A stretch of DNA of 64,000 nt from Pseudomonadota bacterium. Its GTDB lineage: Bacteria; Pseudomonadota; Gammaproteobacteria; Burkholderiales; JAKAFK01. Below, in pieces: positions 23,605 to 33,158 of this stretch; positions within the stretch are counted from its first letter, which is position 1, and the number at the start of each line of letters is the position of its first letter. Location: the NCBI GenBank assembly GCA_021788645.1, contig JAJYKK010000005.1, forward strand, positions 16,375 through 80,374. The letters are read 5' to 3'. Under the pieces are notes generated by a model. It searched no databases, was not told the origin of the DNA, and worked only from the letters and a program-made list of their open reading frames with translations. The position numbers and the translations under genes were made by a program.

Positions 23605-26600
23605 GTGCACGCAGGATTGGTGACAGATAGCGGCCCAGCGCCGCAGGGTGGCGCGTGCGCCACATGCGATCCATTGCAATTGTGGATAGGGGTTCGCAAC
23701 TGGCGTGCGGCCCGCGCCCGCCGCCGCCCTTTTCGTCTGTTCCGGGCCGGTTGCCTGGTGGCCATGGTCGGGCTTTGCGCCCTGGCGCTGACGGGCCGCG
23801 CGCACGCGGGACCGGCGCCGTCGATCGCCTTCTTCTACGGCGGGCATCCCCCGATCGACGTCCTCGCCGACTTCGACTGGGTCGTGGTCCAGCCGGACGC
23901 CCTTAAGGATCCCGCCGCGCTAGCCAGCCCGCACACCCGCGTGTTTGCCTACGTTTCTCTGGGCGAGGCGGAAACCGATGGGCACACGGCGGCTGCATTG
24001 CCCGCCCCGTGCCGCCTCGGCGAAAACGGTCCCTGGAAGAGCTGGATCGTCGACCAGCGCATGGCCGTCTGCCGCACCGTCTATGCCCGGCATGTCATCG
24101 CACCCTTGCTGGCGCGCGGCTACCGCGACTTCTTCTTCGATACGCTCGACAGCTACCGCTTGGTCCTCAAGACACAGGCACAACGCCAAGCCTACCGCAA
24201 CGGATTAATCTCACTGATCAGGAGCGTCCATCAGGCCGATCCGGGCGGCCGGATTCTCCTGAACCGCGGGTTCACGCTGCTCGATGCCCTCAAAGGCCAA
24301 GGGATCGTCGGCGTCGCCGCGGAGTCCCTGTATCGCGGGTGGGACCAAGCCACGCAGCAATACATCGCGCTCGCCCCGTCCGATACACGCGCGCTTCTCG
24401 CCCGGCTCGACCGCGTTCGCCGACGCGGACTGACGGCCATCGCCATTGACTACCTGCCGCCCGGCGACGTTGCCAAAGCCCAGCGACTCGCCCAACGCAT
24501 CGCGCGCCACGGCATCGTTCCCTACGTCGCCGATGCCCAGCTCGAGACCGTCGGGGTAAGCACCATCACCGCGCTGCCGCGCAAGGTGCTCATGCTGTAT
24601 GCCGGCGCCGGCGATGCCATGAACAACAATCTCAACTGGTATGCGGCCATGCCGCTCAACCATCTCGGCTACGCGACACGCACCGTCGACGTGAGCCGCG
24701 AGCGCCTGCCTTCAGGCCCGCTTACCGGCCAAGTCGCCGGCATCGTGACGTGGTTCGATGGAAGCCGTTTCCCTCATTCCGCCGCCACCTGGCGCTGGCT
24801 GCGCCGGCAAATGCAAGCCGGCGTGCCGGTGGCGATCCTGGGCGACTTCGGGTTGCCCGCAAGCAGCACCACTTTGCTGCCGCTCGGACTCAGCCTGGGC
24901 ACGGCGCCCCCTCCCGGCCTCAACGCGGCGCGCATCGCCGTCAGAGACCCTCGCTATCTCGGGTTCGAGAATCCCGTGGTGCCGAGCGCCCCGGATTTCA
25001 GTCCGATCCAGCTCGAACGGGGCACGCCCCTCCTCACGCTGACGGTCGCAGGCAGCACCGAAGTGGCGGCCGGACTGACACCCTGGGGCGGATACTGCCT
25101 CGCCCCTTACGTGCTGCGAAACCTGCCGCAAGGGGATCTTCCGAAGGCCCAGCAGCAAGCCGCATGGATCCTCAATCCGTTCCGCTTCTTCCGCGCGGCC
25201 CTGCGGCTACCGACCATCCCCGCGTATGACTATACCACCGCGAGCGGGCGCCGCCTGCTGTTCGCCCTCATCGATGGCGATGGCTTTTCGAACGGCTCCT
25301 GGATCGGCGCCTTCCATGGACAACCCGCGGCCAAGGTCATTCTCGATCAAGTCCTCCAGCGCTTCCCCCTACCGGTCACCGCGTCCGTGATCGCCTCGGA
25401 ATTCATAGATCAGGGGGGCCTTCATACGCCGGCCGAGGTCGCACAACTGCGCCCCATCGCGCGCGCCATCTTCGCCCTCCCCTGGGTGGAGATCGGTAGC
25501 CACACCTATTCCCATCCCTTCGACTGGAGCGCGCTCGAGCAGGATCCGGATCTGTCGACGGGCCTGCATCTGCGCACCGGAGCAGCCGGCACCCCGGTCT
25601 ATGTGACCGACCAGGCCTCACCCCTCAAATACGGCTACAACCTGCCCGTGCCGGGCTACCGCTTCAGCGCCAAGATGGAAGTTGCCGGTTCCGCGGACAT
25701 TATCAACCGCCTGTTGGCCCCCCCCGGCAAAAAGGTCGAGGTCATCCAGTGGTCCGGCGATACCGATCCCGATGCCCGCGTCCTGAGCATCGCCTACGAG
25801 AGCGGTTTGACCAACATCAACGGCGACAACAGCACGATCACCCGCGCCCACCCTTCGCTCACCAACGTGGTGCCGCTGGGCGCCTGGAAGGGTTCCTACT
25901 TTCAGGTCTATTCGCCGATCGCCAACGAGGACGAATTCACCCACGGCTGGCAGCCGCCATACTGCGGCTACGCCCAAGCGATCCAGACCATGCAGATGAC
26001 CAACCGTCCCCGCCGCCTGGCGCCCATGGAGATCTACTACCACTTCTATTCCGGCGCGCGCCCGTGTGGTCTGGCAAGCCTCCTGCAGGTCTACCAGTGG
26101 GCGCAAAAACAACCCAGCACACCGGTCTTCGCGTCGACCTATAGCCGCATTGCCGTGGACTTCGAATCCGCGGGCATGGCGGCATCGGCCGATGGCGACA
26201 TACTGGCCCGTCATTATGGTCATGATCAGGAGATTCGCATCCCTTTATCCGTTGGATATCCGGATCTCTCGCGCTCGCGCAACATCGCGGGATACGATGA
26301 CTTCGGCAATCAGCGCTATGTCCACCTGGGGCCCGGCGGCAACGCCGCACTCTATCTGCAGGACTCCCCTCCGCACGAGCCTTACCTGAGGAGCGCCAAC
26401 GGCGTGGTCCGGGCGCTCACCCGTGCGCCCGGACAATTGACCCTCACCCTGCGCGCGCAGGTGCCCTTGGACTTTACGCTCGGCAACGCCGCTCGTTGCC
26501 GCACGCAGGTCGACCATCAGATCCGTCACGGCGGCCGCGAGCCGCATGACGCCGTGCATTTTGCGCTCAAGGCGCACCGCGCGCGCATCGACGTCAGCTG

Positions 26601-26610
26601 TGGCTCCTGA
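23605..26610 (+). CDS. pelA: PelA, Pel polysaccharide deacetylase/hydrolase
   Basis: PelA is the periplasmic enzyme that deacetylates and trims Pel, a cationic GalNAc/GalN-rich exopolysaccharide. This 1001-residue copy has an N-terminal signal region (about 36-68), a GH166-type glycosidase domain with candidate catalytic Glu240 in AAESLYRGWD, a middle Rossmann-like region and a polysaccharide deacetylase (CE18) domain. Metal ligands are visible as the Asp pair of IDGDGF (about residue 556) and GSHTYSHPF (about 631-639). The family is about 950 residues; the excess is N-terminal. The GTG start at 23605 follows AAGGGTGGG; an ATG at 23764 is an alternative. It is the first gene of pelABCDEFG. 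Confidence 0.93.
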   Translation: MHAGLVTDSGPAPQGGACATCDPLQLWIGVRNWRAARARRRPFRLFRAGCLVAMVGLCALALTGRAHAGPAPSIAFFYGGHPPIDVLADFDWVVVQPDALKDPAALASPHTRVFAYVSLGEAETDGHTAAALPAPCRLGENGPWKSWIVDQRMAVCRTVYARHVIAPLLARGYRDFFFDTLDSYRLVLKTQAQRQAYRNGLISLIRSVHQADPGGRILLNRGFTLLDALKGQGIVGVAAESLYRGWDQATQQYIALAPSDTRALLARLDRVRRRGLTAIAIDYLPPGDVAKAQRLAQRIARHGIVPYVADAQLETVGVSTITALPRKVLMLYAGAGDAMNNNLNWYAAMPLNHLGYATRTVDVSRERLPSGPLTGQVAGIVTWFDGSRFPHSAATWRWLRRQMQAGVPVAILGDFGLPASSTTLLPLGLSLGTAPPPGLNAARIAVRDPRYLGFENPVVPSAPDFSPIQLERGTPLLTLTVAGSTEVAAGLTPWGGYCLAPYVLRNLPQGDLPKAQQQAAWILNPFRFFRAALRLPTIPAYDYTTASGRRLLFALIDGDGFSNGSWIGAFHGQPAAKVILDQVLQRFPLPVTASVIASEFIDQGGLHTPAEVAQLRPIARAIFALPWVEIGSHTYSHPFDWSALEQDPDLSTGLHLRTGAAGTPVYVTDQASPLKYGYNLPVPGYRFSAKMEVAGSADIINRLLAPPGKKVEVIQWSGDTDPDARVLSIAYESGLTNINGDNSTITRAHPSLTNVVPLGAWKGSYFQVYSPIANEDEFTHGWQPPYCGYAQAIQTMQMTNRPRRLAPMEIYYHFYSGARPCGLASLLQVYQWAQKQPSTPVFASTYSRIAVDFESAGMAASADGDILARHYGHDQEIRIPLSVGYPDLSRSRNIAGYDDFGNQRYVHLGPGGNAALYLQDSPPHEPYLRSANGVVRALTRAPGQLTLTLRAQVPLDFTLGNAARCRTQVDHQIRHGGREPHDAVHFALKAHRARIDVSCGS

Positions 26611-26613
26611 CCC

Positions 26614-27432
26614 ATGGATTTGCTGACCCCCGCTCTCGAGCATCGCGACCCTTACTATGCAACCCTTGCGGAGCGTCGCGTCGGCGCGCACCAGGCGGCG
26701 CCGCGTGAACACTTCGCGCCCCTGTGGTTGCTCGCCAGCCTGATTCTCGCCACCCTCGCCGCGCTCTTGTTTCTCTATCCCAGGCCTTACCTCCTGAAGA
26801 CCCTGCGCGACCATCCCCAACCGACCTTGGCGACGCTTGCCTATCTGCGACTCATGGTCATCGAGCAGCCTAGCGCCGCCGACACGCGCCTTCTGCTCGC
26901 GCAGGAGGCGCTTGCGGCTGGCGACTGGCCATTGGCACGCGATGCGCTTTCGCCATGGCGCGACAAGGCCCCTTCAGCCGTGCCGCCCGAGGTCGCCGCC
27001 ATGCGGCTGCGCCTGCAACAGGCCGAACTCGGCAGCCCGCGCACCTTATCCGCTCGCCGTGACGCGCTTTCCAAGGCATATGTGAAAGACCTCTTGGCAC
27101 TCGCACCCCATATGGCGCCGTCTACACTCCGGCATGCAATCACCGTCGTCGCCTCGCTCGGGCACTACCAGACGTCGGCTCGCCTGTGCACCCTCCTCAT
27201 CCGGCGCACCCGGAACCCGGCGCTGCGGCAAGCGGCCTTCGATAGCGGCATCAAGGCCCTGCTGGCATCCGGCGACGCGGCGGCCGCCCTCGCCTTTGCT
27301 CAGGCCGATCTGCCGCTCATGCCGCCGTCGCGCATCCTCTGGCGCGAGATGACACGGCTCGCGCTGCAGGCGGGCAACGCGAGAATGGCTGCCGAGTATG
27401 CCCACCATCTCGTCAAACTGCCCTCCTCATGA
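26614..27432 (+). CDS. pelB: PelB N-terminal part as a separate gene: membrane-anchored TPR-like protein
   Basis: A 272-residue protein with an N-terminal cytoplasmic tail, one transmembrane helix (about 36-56) and helical TPR-like repeats to the end. In Pseudomonas, PelB (1193 residues) begins with an inner-membrane helix followed by TPRs and ends in an outer-membrane barrel. Here that first portion is its own gene, and the TPR-plus-barrel portion is the next gene with its own signal peptide. It starts 4 nt after pelA and its stop overlaps the next ATG by 4 nt, so the split is not a sequencing frameshift at an obvious repeat. Assignment rests on position and architecture. Confidence 0.7.
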   Translation: MDLLTPALEHRDPYYATLAERRVGAHQAAPREHFAPLWLLASLILATLAALLFLYPRPYLLKTLRDHPQPTLATLAYLRLMVIEQPSAADTRLLLAQEALAAGDWPLARDALSPWRDKAPSAVPPEVAAMRLRLQQAELGSPRTLSARRDALSKAYVKDLLALAPHMAPSTLRHAITVVASLGHYQTSARLCTLLIRRTRNPALRQAAFDSGIKALLASGDAAAALAFAQADLPLMPPSRILWREMTRLALQAGNARMAAEYAHHLVKLPSS

Positions 27433-30290
27433 GGTTCATACGTTCCGCAGCCCGCCAGACGAACGCCCTATGGGGCCTGCTGGCCGTGATGGCGCTAAGT
27501 GCGATGGCCGCGCCCGGCGCGTCCCCCGCGCCGAAGCGACCCCCGCCCGCGCCTCGCGTCTCGCAACGCGAGGACTGGAATCTCGCTTGGACCGCATTTG
27601 CCGGGGCTGGCGAGATCAACGATGCCTATCTGCTGGCAAAGCACGCCGTCCGGCTGTATCCGGATTCTCGCGCATGGCTGACCAGGCTCGCGCAGGCCGC
27701 CGGCTGGACGAGCCACCCCAAGGACGCCCTTGCCGCGCTCGAACGCCTCGCCCTTCATTGCCACGAGCAGGCCGATCTCGAGCCCGCCCTCAATCTGGCG
27801 ATCGGCCTCGGCGACACCCCGAAGAGCATCGCGGTGCTGCGGGAGATGATTCGCCTGCATCGCGCCACCCCCGCGCAGTCCCGAATGCTGGTGAGCCTCT
27901 ACCTGGATGACGACAAGCCGCAGCAGGCCATCCGCGCGCTGGAACGGACATTTGCCCGAGATGGCGATCCTGCCGCCTTGTGGGAGGAGGTGGTCATCTA
28001 TCGCATGATCGGCGATCCGGCGCACGAACGCGCCACGCTCTCGCGCTACCGCGATCGCTTTGGCCCCACCGTGCAAGTCATGTTGGCCATTGCCACCCTG
28101 GACTACACGCAAGGCCGGCTGCACCCGGCGCTCGACGCCCTCCTGGCCGCCGAGCCCGGCGCCCGGCCGACCGACACGGCCTACTGGCAGACGCTGAGCG
28201 GGCTCGCCTGGGCGCTTGGTCGCTATCCCGCGGCCGCCAACGCCGCTCAGGCGCTCATCGCAGGCGGGACAGCCGACGCCTCCATATACCAGCGCGCACT
28301 GTATGTCGCGCAATACCGCCATCCCCGGCACGCCTTCGAAATCGCCCGCCAAGGCTGGAGGCGCACGCAGGATCCGGCCCTGTTCCTCGCCATGCTGGAC
28401 ATCGCTTCCCGGATGCAGCCCGAGACACCGTGGCTGCATCGTGCCTTCCACGGCCTTGACCGGCTGCAGATCGAGAAGCTGGCGGGCTATCCTTCCTATT
28501 GGACGAGCCTCGCAAGCTTGCGCGCCGCCCAAGGCCGCCATTTGGCGGCACGTGCCGCCTACCAGCGCGCCTTGGCGCTCGACCCGGGTGACAGTGGCTT
28601 ACTGGCCGGCTATCTGTGGCTCCTCGTCGACAGCGGCGACGCCGCTGGAATCCGCCCCATGTTGGGTCCGCTCGCCCGAGAGGCGCGCGCATCCCCCGAG
28701 CTCGCAGATGCATTGGCTGCAGCCTACACGCAGCTCCATGAGCCGCAACGCGCGCTGCCCTGGCTGGCGCGCGCCTGGCCGACCCGCAAGAACGACCCGC
28801 TTTGGCTCATGAACTATGCCGACACGCTGGAGCAGGCCGACCATGCCGATGCCGCATGGACGTTGCGGCGACGGGCCTACGGCCTGCTCGCCCAGGCCCA
28901 GGCGGCGCCGCAAAGCCCGAGACGCGCCCGCGCCCGCGCGCGCCTGCGCAGTCTCGCCCAACTGGCCTCCACCCTCGCGCCGGGCGATCCGGCCCGAACA
29001 CGCATCGAGCGGCTCGCAACACGCCCCGACTCGGCGCAAGCCCGGATCGCCGTGCTGGCATGGACACTGGATCAACAAGCCTACCCCCTTGCCCGCTGGT
29101 GGTGGTTGCGGGCGTTTGTGCGTCAGTCCCCGCCCGCCTGGGCCCAGTTGTCCATGGCACTGGCCCGGGAGGATGGAAGCACGCTGTCACGACTGCTGAC
29201 GCGGCAGCGCGACGCGCTCCCGCGCCGTGACCGCGTCGATGCGGCGCGAAAGCTCGGATGGACCTCCCTTGCGCAGAGCCTCGCCTTTCAGGGACTGGCT
29301 GGCGAACCGCGTGACGAGCGCCTCCAGCGGCAATTCCGCGCCCTTGCGCTGCGAGGCAGCGACAGCGTCGGCATCCGTCCCGCGGTGACCGAAGAAAGCA
29401 GTCTGCTGAGCCAAGCCCTCAGGCTGCGTGCGGCCCACTGGCTTTCGCCGCGTGATCTGCTCACGGCCCAAATCGATACCGCCTATCAGCGCACGCTGGA
29501 CCTCACGCAGATCGGCACCCCCCCGTCCATGAGCCATCGCTGGCTGCTCGGCTGGCAACACGGTGTCAGGCATGGTCAACTGTCGGTGGACCTCGGCGCC
29601 GGCAGCAATGTCGCGTCATGGTCCCGCTTCGGGTTCGGCTGGCACGCGCGGTGGAGCCACTGGCTCGAAACCACTTTGGGCGCGACGGCGGGAATGACAC
29701 CCGACGATACGGCGGCGCTGAGCGTCGGCGCGGTGGAAAACCGCGTCAGCGGCGCGGCCTTCGCCCAATTGACGCCCCGCACGTTGGTCCAGGCGCAAGC
29801 GAACATGGGACAGCTGCGCGCGCAAGGCGGCGGGAGCCTGGGCATCGCCCGCCGTTTTGCGCTGGATGCGGACTACCAGCTCTGGTTCGCGCCCCCTGAT
29901 TTCACGTTGCACGCCTCCGTCAGCGGCGCGCACTACGACCCAGCCGCCACCGTGCCGAGCCAGCTCGATGCGCTGGTGCCCTCGGACGAGACCCCGGCCG
30001 TCGACTTCTTTGTCCCTGCGAGCTTCACACAAGCGTGCGGCGGCGCCCACTTCAACATGCAGTACGAAACCCTGTATACCGCCCGGCTACGTCCGTATGC
30101 CAGCGCCGATTTCTGCGCCAACAGCGTCGACGGCCCCGGCTATGACTTGACCGCGGGCCTCGCCATGCCTGTCCTTGGTCCGGACCACCTGTCCTTGAGC
30201 CTCGCCCTCGAGAACAACGTGGGCAGCCAAGGGGGGCGAACCCAAAGCGTCATGCTGCGTTATCGCCACTACTTCTCCCCAACGCAATGA
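27429..30290 (+). CDS. pelB: PelB-like outer-membrane TPR and beta-barrel exporter
   Basis: A 953-residue protein with a signal peptide (about 1-35), a long alpha-helical TPR superhelix (about 45-640) and a C-terminal beta-barrel (about 650-953) that ends in the aromatic pattern expected of outer-membrane proteins (LRYRHYF near the end). It exports Pel through the outer membrane, and its TPR region would guide PelA and the polymer. It lacks the inner-membrane helix of Pseudomonas PelB, which is supplied by the preceding gene. It overlaps that gene by 4 nt. Confidence 0.88.
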   Translation: MRFIRSAARQTNALWGLLAVMALSAMAAPGASPAPKRPPPAPRVSQREDWNLAWTAFAGAGEINDAYLLAKHAVRLYPDSRAWLTRLAQAAGWTSHPKDALAALERLALHCHEQADLEPALNLAIGLGDTPKSIAVLREMIRLHRATPAQSRMLVSLYLDDDKPQQAIRALERTFARDGDPAALWEEVVIYRMIGDPAHERATLSRYRDRFGPTVQVMLAIATLDYTQGRLHPALDALLAAEPGARPTDTAYWQTLSGLAWALGRYPAAANAAQALIAGGTADASIYQRALYVAQYRHPRHAFEIARQGWRRTQDPALFLAMLDIASRMQPETPWLHRAFHGLDRLQIEKLAGYPSYWTSLASLRAAQGRHLAARAAYQRALALDPGDSGLLAGYLWLLVDSGDAAGIRPMLGPLAREARASPELADALAAAYTQLHEPQRALPWLARAWPTRKNDPLWLMNYADTLEQADHADAAWTLRRRAYGLLAQAQAAPQSPRRARARARLRSLAQLASTLAPGDPARTRIERLATRPDSAQARIAVLAWTLDQQAYPLARWWWLRAFVRQSPPAWAQLSMALAREDGSTLSRLLTRQRDALPRRDRVDAARKLGWTSLAQSLAFQGLAGEPRDERLQRQFRALALRGSDSVGIRPAVTEESSLLSQALRLRAAHWLSPRDLLTAQIDTAYQRTLDLTQIGTPPSMSHRWLLGWQHGVRHGQLSVDLGAGSNVASWSRFGFGWHARWSHWLETTLGATAGMTPDDTAALSVGAVENRVSGAAFAQLTPRTLVQAQANMGQLRAQGGGSLGIARRFALDADYQLWFAPPDFTLHASVSGAHYDPAATVPSQLDALVPSDETPAVDFFVPASFTQACGGAHFNMQYETLYTARLRPYASADFCANSVDGPGYDLTAGLAMPVLGPDHLSLSLALENNVGSQGGRTQSVMLRYRHYFSPTQ

Positions 30291-30302
30291 AGGAGCCAAC
30301 CC

Positions 30303-30860
30303 GTGAACCGTCTCTCACACGTCGTCTCGACCGCCGCCCTGGGCTTGGCCCTGCTGGGCCTCGGCGGGTGCGCCTCCACCCGCCTCGATGCATCCCCCGC
30401 GCCGAGACTCGCCTCGCGGGCCGTCTGGAGCGTCGCGCCGCCCGTCAACAACACCGTCACGCCCTATGCGGCAGGGCGCGTGCAGAGCCAGCTTGCCGCG
30501 CTGCTCAGTGCGCATGGCGTGCAGCACGTCCTGCTGGTACCGCCGAGTGCCCCGGGCGGCCCCCTGCCCATCGACAACGGGACGCAGAACGAGCGCGCGG
30601 CGCTCGCCTGGGCGAGCCGCCACCAGGCGCGCTACGCCTTGCTGGGAAGCGTTGACGAGTGGGAGTACAAGATCGGCCTCGACGGCCAGCCGGCGGTCGG
30701 GTTCACGCTGAGGCTCGTCGATCTCAAGACCGGGGGCGTCGTCTGGAGCGGTGCGGCCTCCGCCAGCGGCGGGAGCCGCGAGGGGCTCGCGGTCCTCTCG
30801 CAGGGGGTCTTGAACGATCTGATCAACCGTCTGCTCCCCGCCGGCGGCCACGGGGCCTGA
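30303..30860 (+). CDS. pelC: PelC, outer-membrane lipoprotein of Pel export
   Basis: A 185-residue lipoprotein with signal peptide and lipobox LGGC (acylated Cys23). PelC forms a ring of lipoproteins under the PelB barrel and helps funnel the cationic polymer. The remaining domain has the compact alpha/beta pattern and the LVDLKTGGVVWSG stretch typical of PelC. The GTG start at 30303 follows AAGGAG at 30289-30294. An alternative frame from 30287 is a shadow. It begins 12 nt after pelB and ends 1 nt before pelD. Confidence 0.9.
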   Translation: MNRLSHVVSTAALGLALLGLGGCASTRLDASPAPRLASRAVWSVAPPVNNTVTPYAAGRVQSQLAALLSAHGVQHVLLVPPSAPGGPLPIDNGTQNERAALAWASRHQARYALLGSVDEWEYKIGLDGQPAVGFTLRLVDLKTGGVVWSGAASASGGSREGLAVLSQGVLNDLINRLLPAGGHGA

Positions 30861-30861
30861 C

Positions 30862-32169
30862 ATGAACGCCGCCGCCCGCCAAGACTCCAACCTGATGGTC
30901 TGGACGGAGGTCCTGCTCCTGCCGATCATTGGCGTCGCCTTAGCGGCGTGGCTCAACGACGCCACCCCGTTCACCGTGTCGCGCTACCCCTGGCTTTGGC
31001 TGATTCCGCTCTTCCTGGGGCTGCGGCATGGGCTTGCGGCGGCGGCGGCGGCGAGCTTCTCGCTCGCCGTGGCCAGCATCGCGAGCCACCGGCTTGGCCT
31101 GGCCGGCGAAGCCCCTCCCCTCATCCACCTCGTCGGCGGCGCCTTCGCGGCGTTAGGTGCAGGGCAGTATAGCTCGCGCTGGAGACAACAATTGGGCGCG
31201 GCGCTCGCGCGCACGGACTATACGGAGGAGCGGCTCGAATCCCTCACCCGGACGTTTTTCATCACGCGCCTGTCGCACGACCGTCTCGAAGAAGCACTCA
31301 TCACGCAGCCTGCAACGCTGCGCGGCGCCATGGAAGCCCTCCGGCCCCTGGGCGCCGAATCGCCTGAGGGCATTTCACCGGCAGGCGCCGATGCGCTGCT
31401 CCAACTGCTCGCCCACTATTGCCGCTTCGAGGCCGCGGCCCTGCATCTTTATCACAACGGGCGACTGAACGATGAAGCGATCGCGGGGCTCGGGCCATCC
31501 ATGCCCCTGTCGCGCACGGATCCTTTATTGGCATTTGCGCTGGAGGACGACCAAGCCGCCTATCGCAGCGTCGACGAGCTCGAAGACCCGGCAGGAGATT
31601 ATCGCGCAGTCTTCCCGGTGGTCGACGCCGCCCGGGAGCGGCTGGGGATGCTGGTCGTGCGCGATCTGCCGCTCCTCGCGCTCACCGAGGAGAACCTGAC
31701 GGTCGCCACCGCCATGTTGCAGTACTTTGCCGACGAGAGCTGGGCTGCGGCGCAGAGCGCGACCCTGCGGCAGCGTGCGCCCGACTGCCCGGCGGAATTC
31801 GCCCACGAGCTCATCAAGCTGCAGCACCTCCATGACAAAAGCGGGGTGCGCTCGACCCTGATCGCCCTGCGCGCGCGCGATCCCCAAGCCCAGACCTTCC
31901 TGCTGGAGGCGATCTATGAGATGCGCCGGGGCCTGGATCTTTACTGGCGCTTGCCCTCGGGCGCCGGCCATCCGAGCATGCTCATTCTGCTGCCGCTGGC
32001 CGGGCCCGCCACCGCCCGCGGATTCCTGGAACGCATCGCCGGCCTCCTGCGCGCGAAGGGACTTGAAGGCGGACTGGAAGCCGCCGGATTCACCGTCGCC
32101 GAGATTGCCGTCGATCACCGGCCACCCTCCGCCCTGCTCGCGGCGTGCGGCATCGGGCAGGCCTCATGA
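30862..32169 (+). CDS. pelD: PelD, c-di-GMP receptor of the Pel synthase complex
   Basis: A 435-residue inner-membrane protein with about four transmembrane helices (15-100), a coiled region, a GAF domain (about 170-300) and a degenerate GGDEF domain (about 315-430). PelD binds c-di-GMP and switches on Pel polymerisation by PelF. The binding motif RxxD is intact as RGLD (356-359), followed by YWR. The catalytic GGDEF signature is absent, as in known PelD. It overlaps pelE by 4 nt. This is the strongest evidence that Pel production here is controlled by c-di-GMP. Confidence 0.93.
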   Translation: MNAAARQDSNLMVWTEVLLLPIIGVALAAWLNDATPFTVSRYPWLWLIPLFLGLRHGLAAAAAASFSLAVASIASHRLGLAGEAPPLIHLVGGAFAALGAGQYSSRWRQQLGAALARTDYTEERLESLTRTFFITRLSHDRLEEALITQPATLRGAMEALRPLGAESPEGISPAGADALLQLLAHYCRFEAAALHLYHNGRLNDEAIAGLGPSMPLSRTDPLLAFALEDDQAAYRSVDELEDPAGDYRAVFPVVDAARERLGMLVVRDLPLLALTEENLTVATAMLQYFADESWAAAQSATLRQRAPDCPAEFAHELIKLQHLHDKSGVRSTLIALRARDPQAQTFLLEAIYEMRRGLDLYWRLPSGAGHPSMLILLPLAGPATARGFLERIAGLLRAKGLEGGLEAAGFTVAEIAVDHRPPSALLAACGIGQAS

Positions 32170-33158
32170 GCGCGCATTTGGCGATCCTGCTATCCCCCTG
32201 GTTACGTCCGGCCCCGGCCGGCGCGGCGGGAGCCCTGATCGCACAATTGCTGCTGGTCAACGTCCTGTTCAGCGCGCTCCTTGCCCCGGTCACGCGTCGT
32301 GCCCTGCCCCGCCGCCTTCACGGCCATCCGGCGCCCAATGTGGCTGCCCTCGCCGCTTTCGGCAGCCTGCTGCCGCTGCTCGGTCCGCTCGTCCTTCTGC
32401 TGATGGCGCTCGTCTATCCGTCCCTGGAAAAGGCACCCCGCCGAGCACCGCAGGTTCTCCCGCCACTCGCCTTCACGGCCGAAGCCCGCAGCCGCTTCAG
32501 CCGCTTCGGGGCAGGCGGCGCCATTGCGCAGCTGCGCAATGGCGCGACGGGCAGCGAGCAGGGTTCACGCGCGCTGCTGGCCATCGAATCCCGCCGCAAC
32601 CAAGCGACCACGCAGCTGCTGACCGAAGCCCTGAGCCATCCCGACGAGACCCTCCGCCTGCTTGCACACAACTTGCTGACGCGACGCGAGGAGGACATTG
32701 TCACCCCCATGAGCCGGCTCGAGGAACGTCTTCGCGGGCAAACCGCCGTGCCGGGGCGTCTGGCCCTCGATCTCGCCGAACTCCATCTTGAATTTCTCTA
32801 TCTTGGCATCGCGAGCGGCAGCCTGCGACACCTGCATACCGAGGCGGCGGCGCAACTCCTGGACGGGATCGGCGACCCCCCCGCGCACGCCCCTTGGCGC
32901 AACCGCTGGCTCCTCGCCCAGGCCCGCTTGCGGCGGGAGCGGCATCCGGCTGACGTGGCCGACATCGAGGCCTACCACGCTCAGGCGCTGGCGGCGGGCA
33001 CGGCGCCGGCACGCGCGCTGCCCTGGCTTCTGGAGCGGGCCTGGCGGGCGCGGGATTATACCCGCGTGCGCAGCCTGATTTCGCGCTATCCGCCGTTCGC
33101 CCTGCTGCCGCTCATCGGTCCCGCGGCGTCGCGCTGGAGGAGAAGACCTCGTGCCTGA
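32166..33158 (+). CDS. pelE: PelE, inner-membrane TPR scaffold protein
   Basis: A 330-residue protein with two N-terminal membrane helices (about 16-46 and 58-85) and a cytoplasmic helical TPR-like domain. PelE bridges PelD, PelF and PelG in the synthase complex. The start is ATG 32166, overlapping the pelD stop (ATGA); a start at 32145 would add seven residues inside pelD. Its sequence is poorly conserved in the family, so the call depends partly on position between pelD and pelF. It overlaps pelF by 8 nt. Confidence 0.87.
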   Translation: MSAHLAILLSPWLRPAPAGAAGALIAQLLLVNVLFSALLAPVTRRALPRRLHGHPAPNVAALAAFGSLLPLLGPLVLLLMALVYPSLEKAPRRAPQVLPPLAFTAEARSRFSRFGAGGAIAQLRNGATGSEQGSRALLAIESRRNQATTQLLTEALSHPDETLRLLAHNLLTRREEDIVTPMSRLEERLRGQTAVPGRLALDLAELHLEFLYLGIASGSLRHLHTEAAAQLLDGIGDPPAHAPWRNRWLLAQARLRRERHPADVADIEAYHAQALAAGTAPARALPWLLERAWRARDYTRVRSLISRYPPFALLPLIGPAASRWRRRPRA

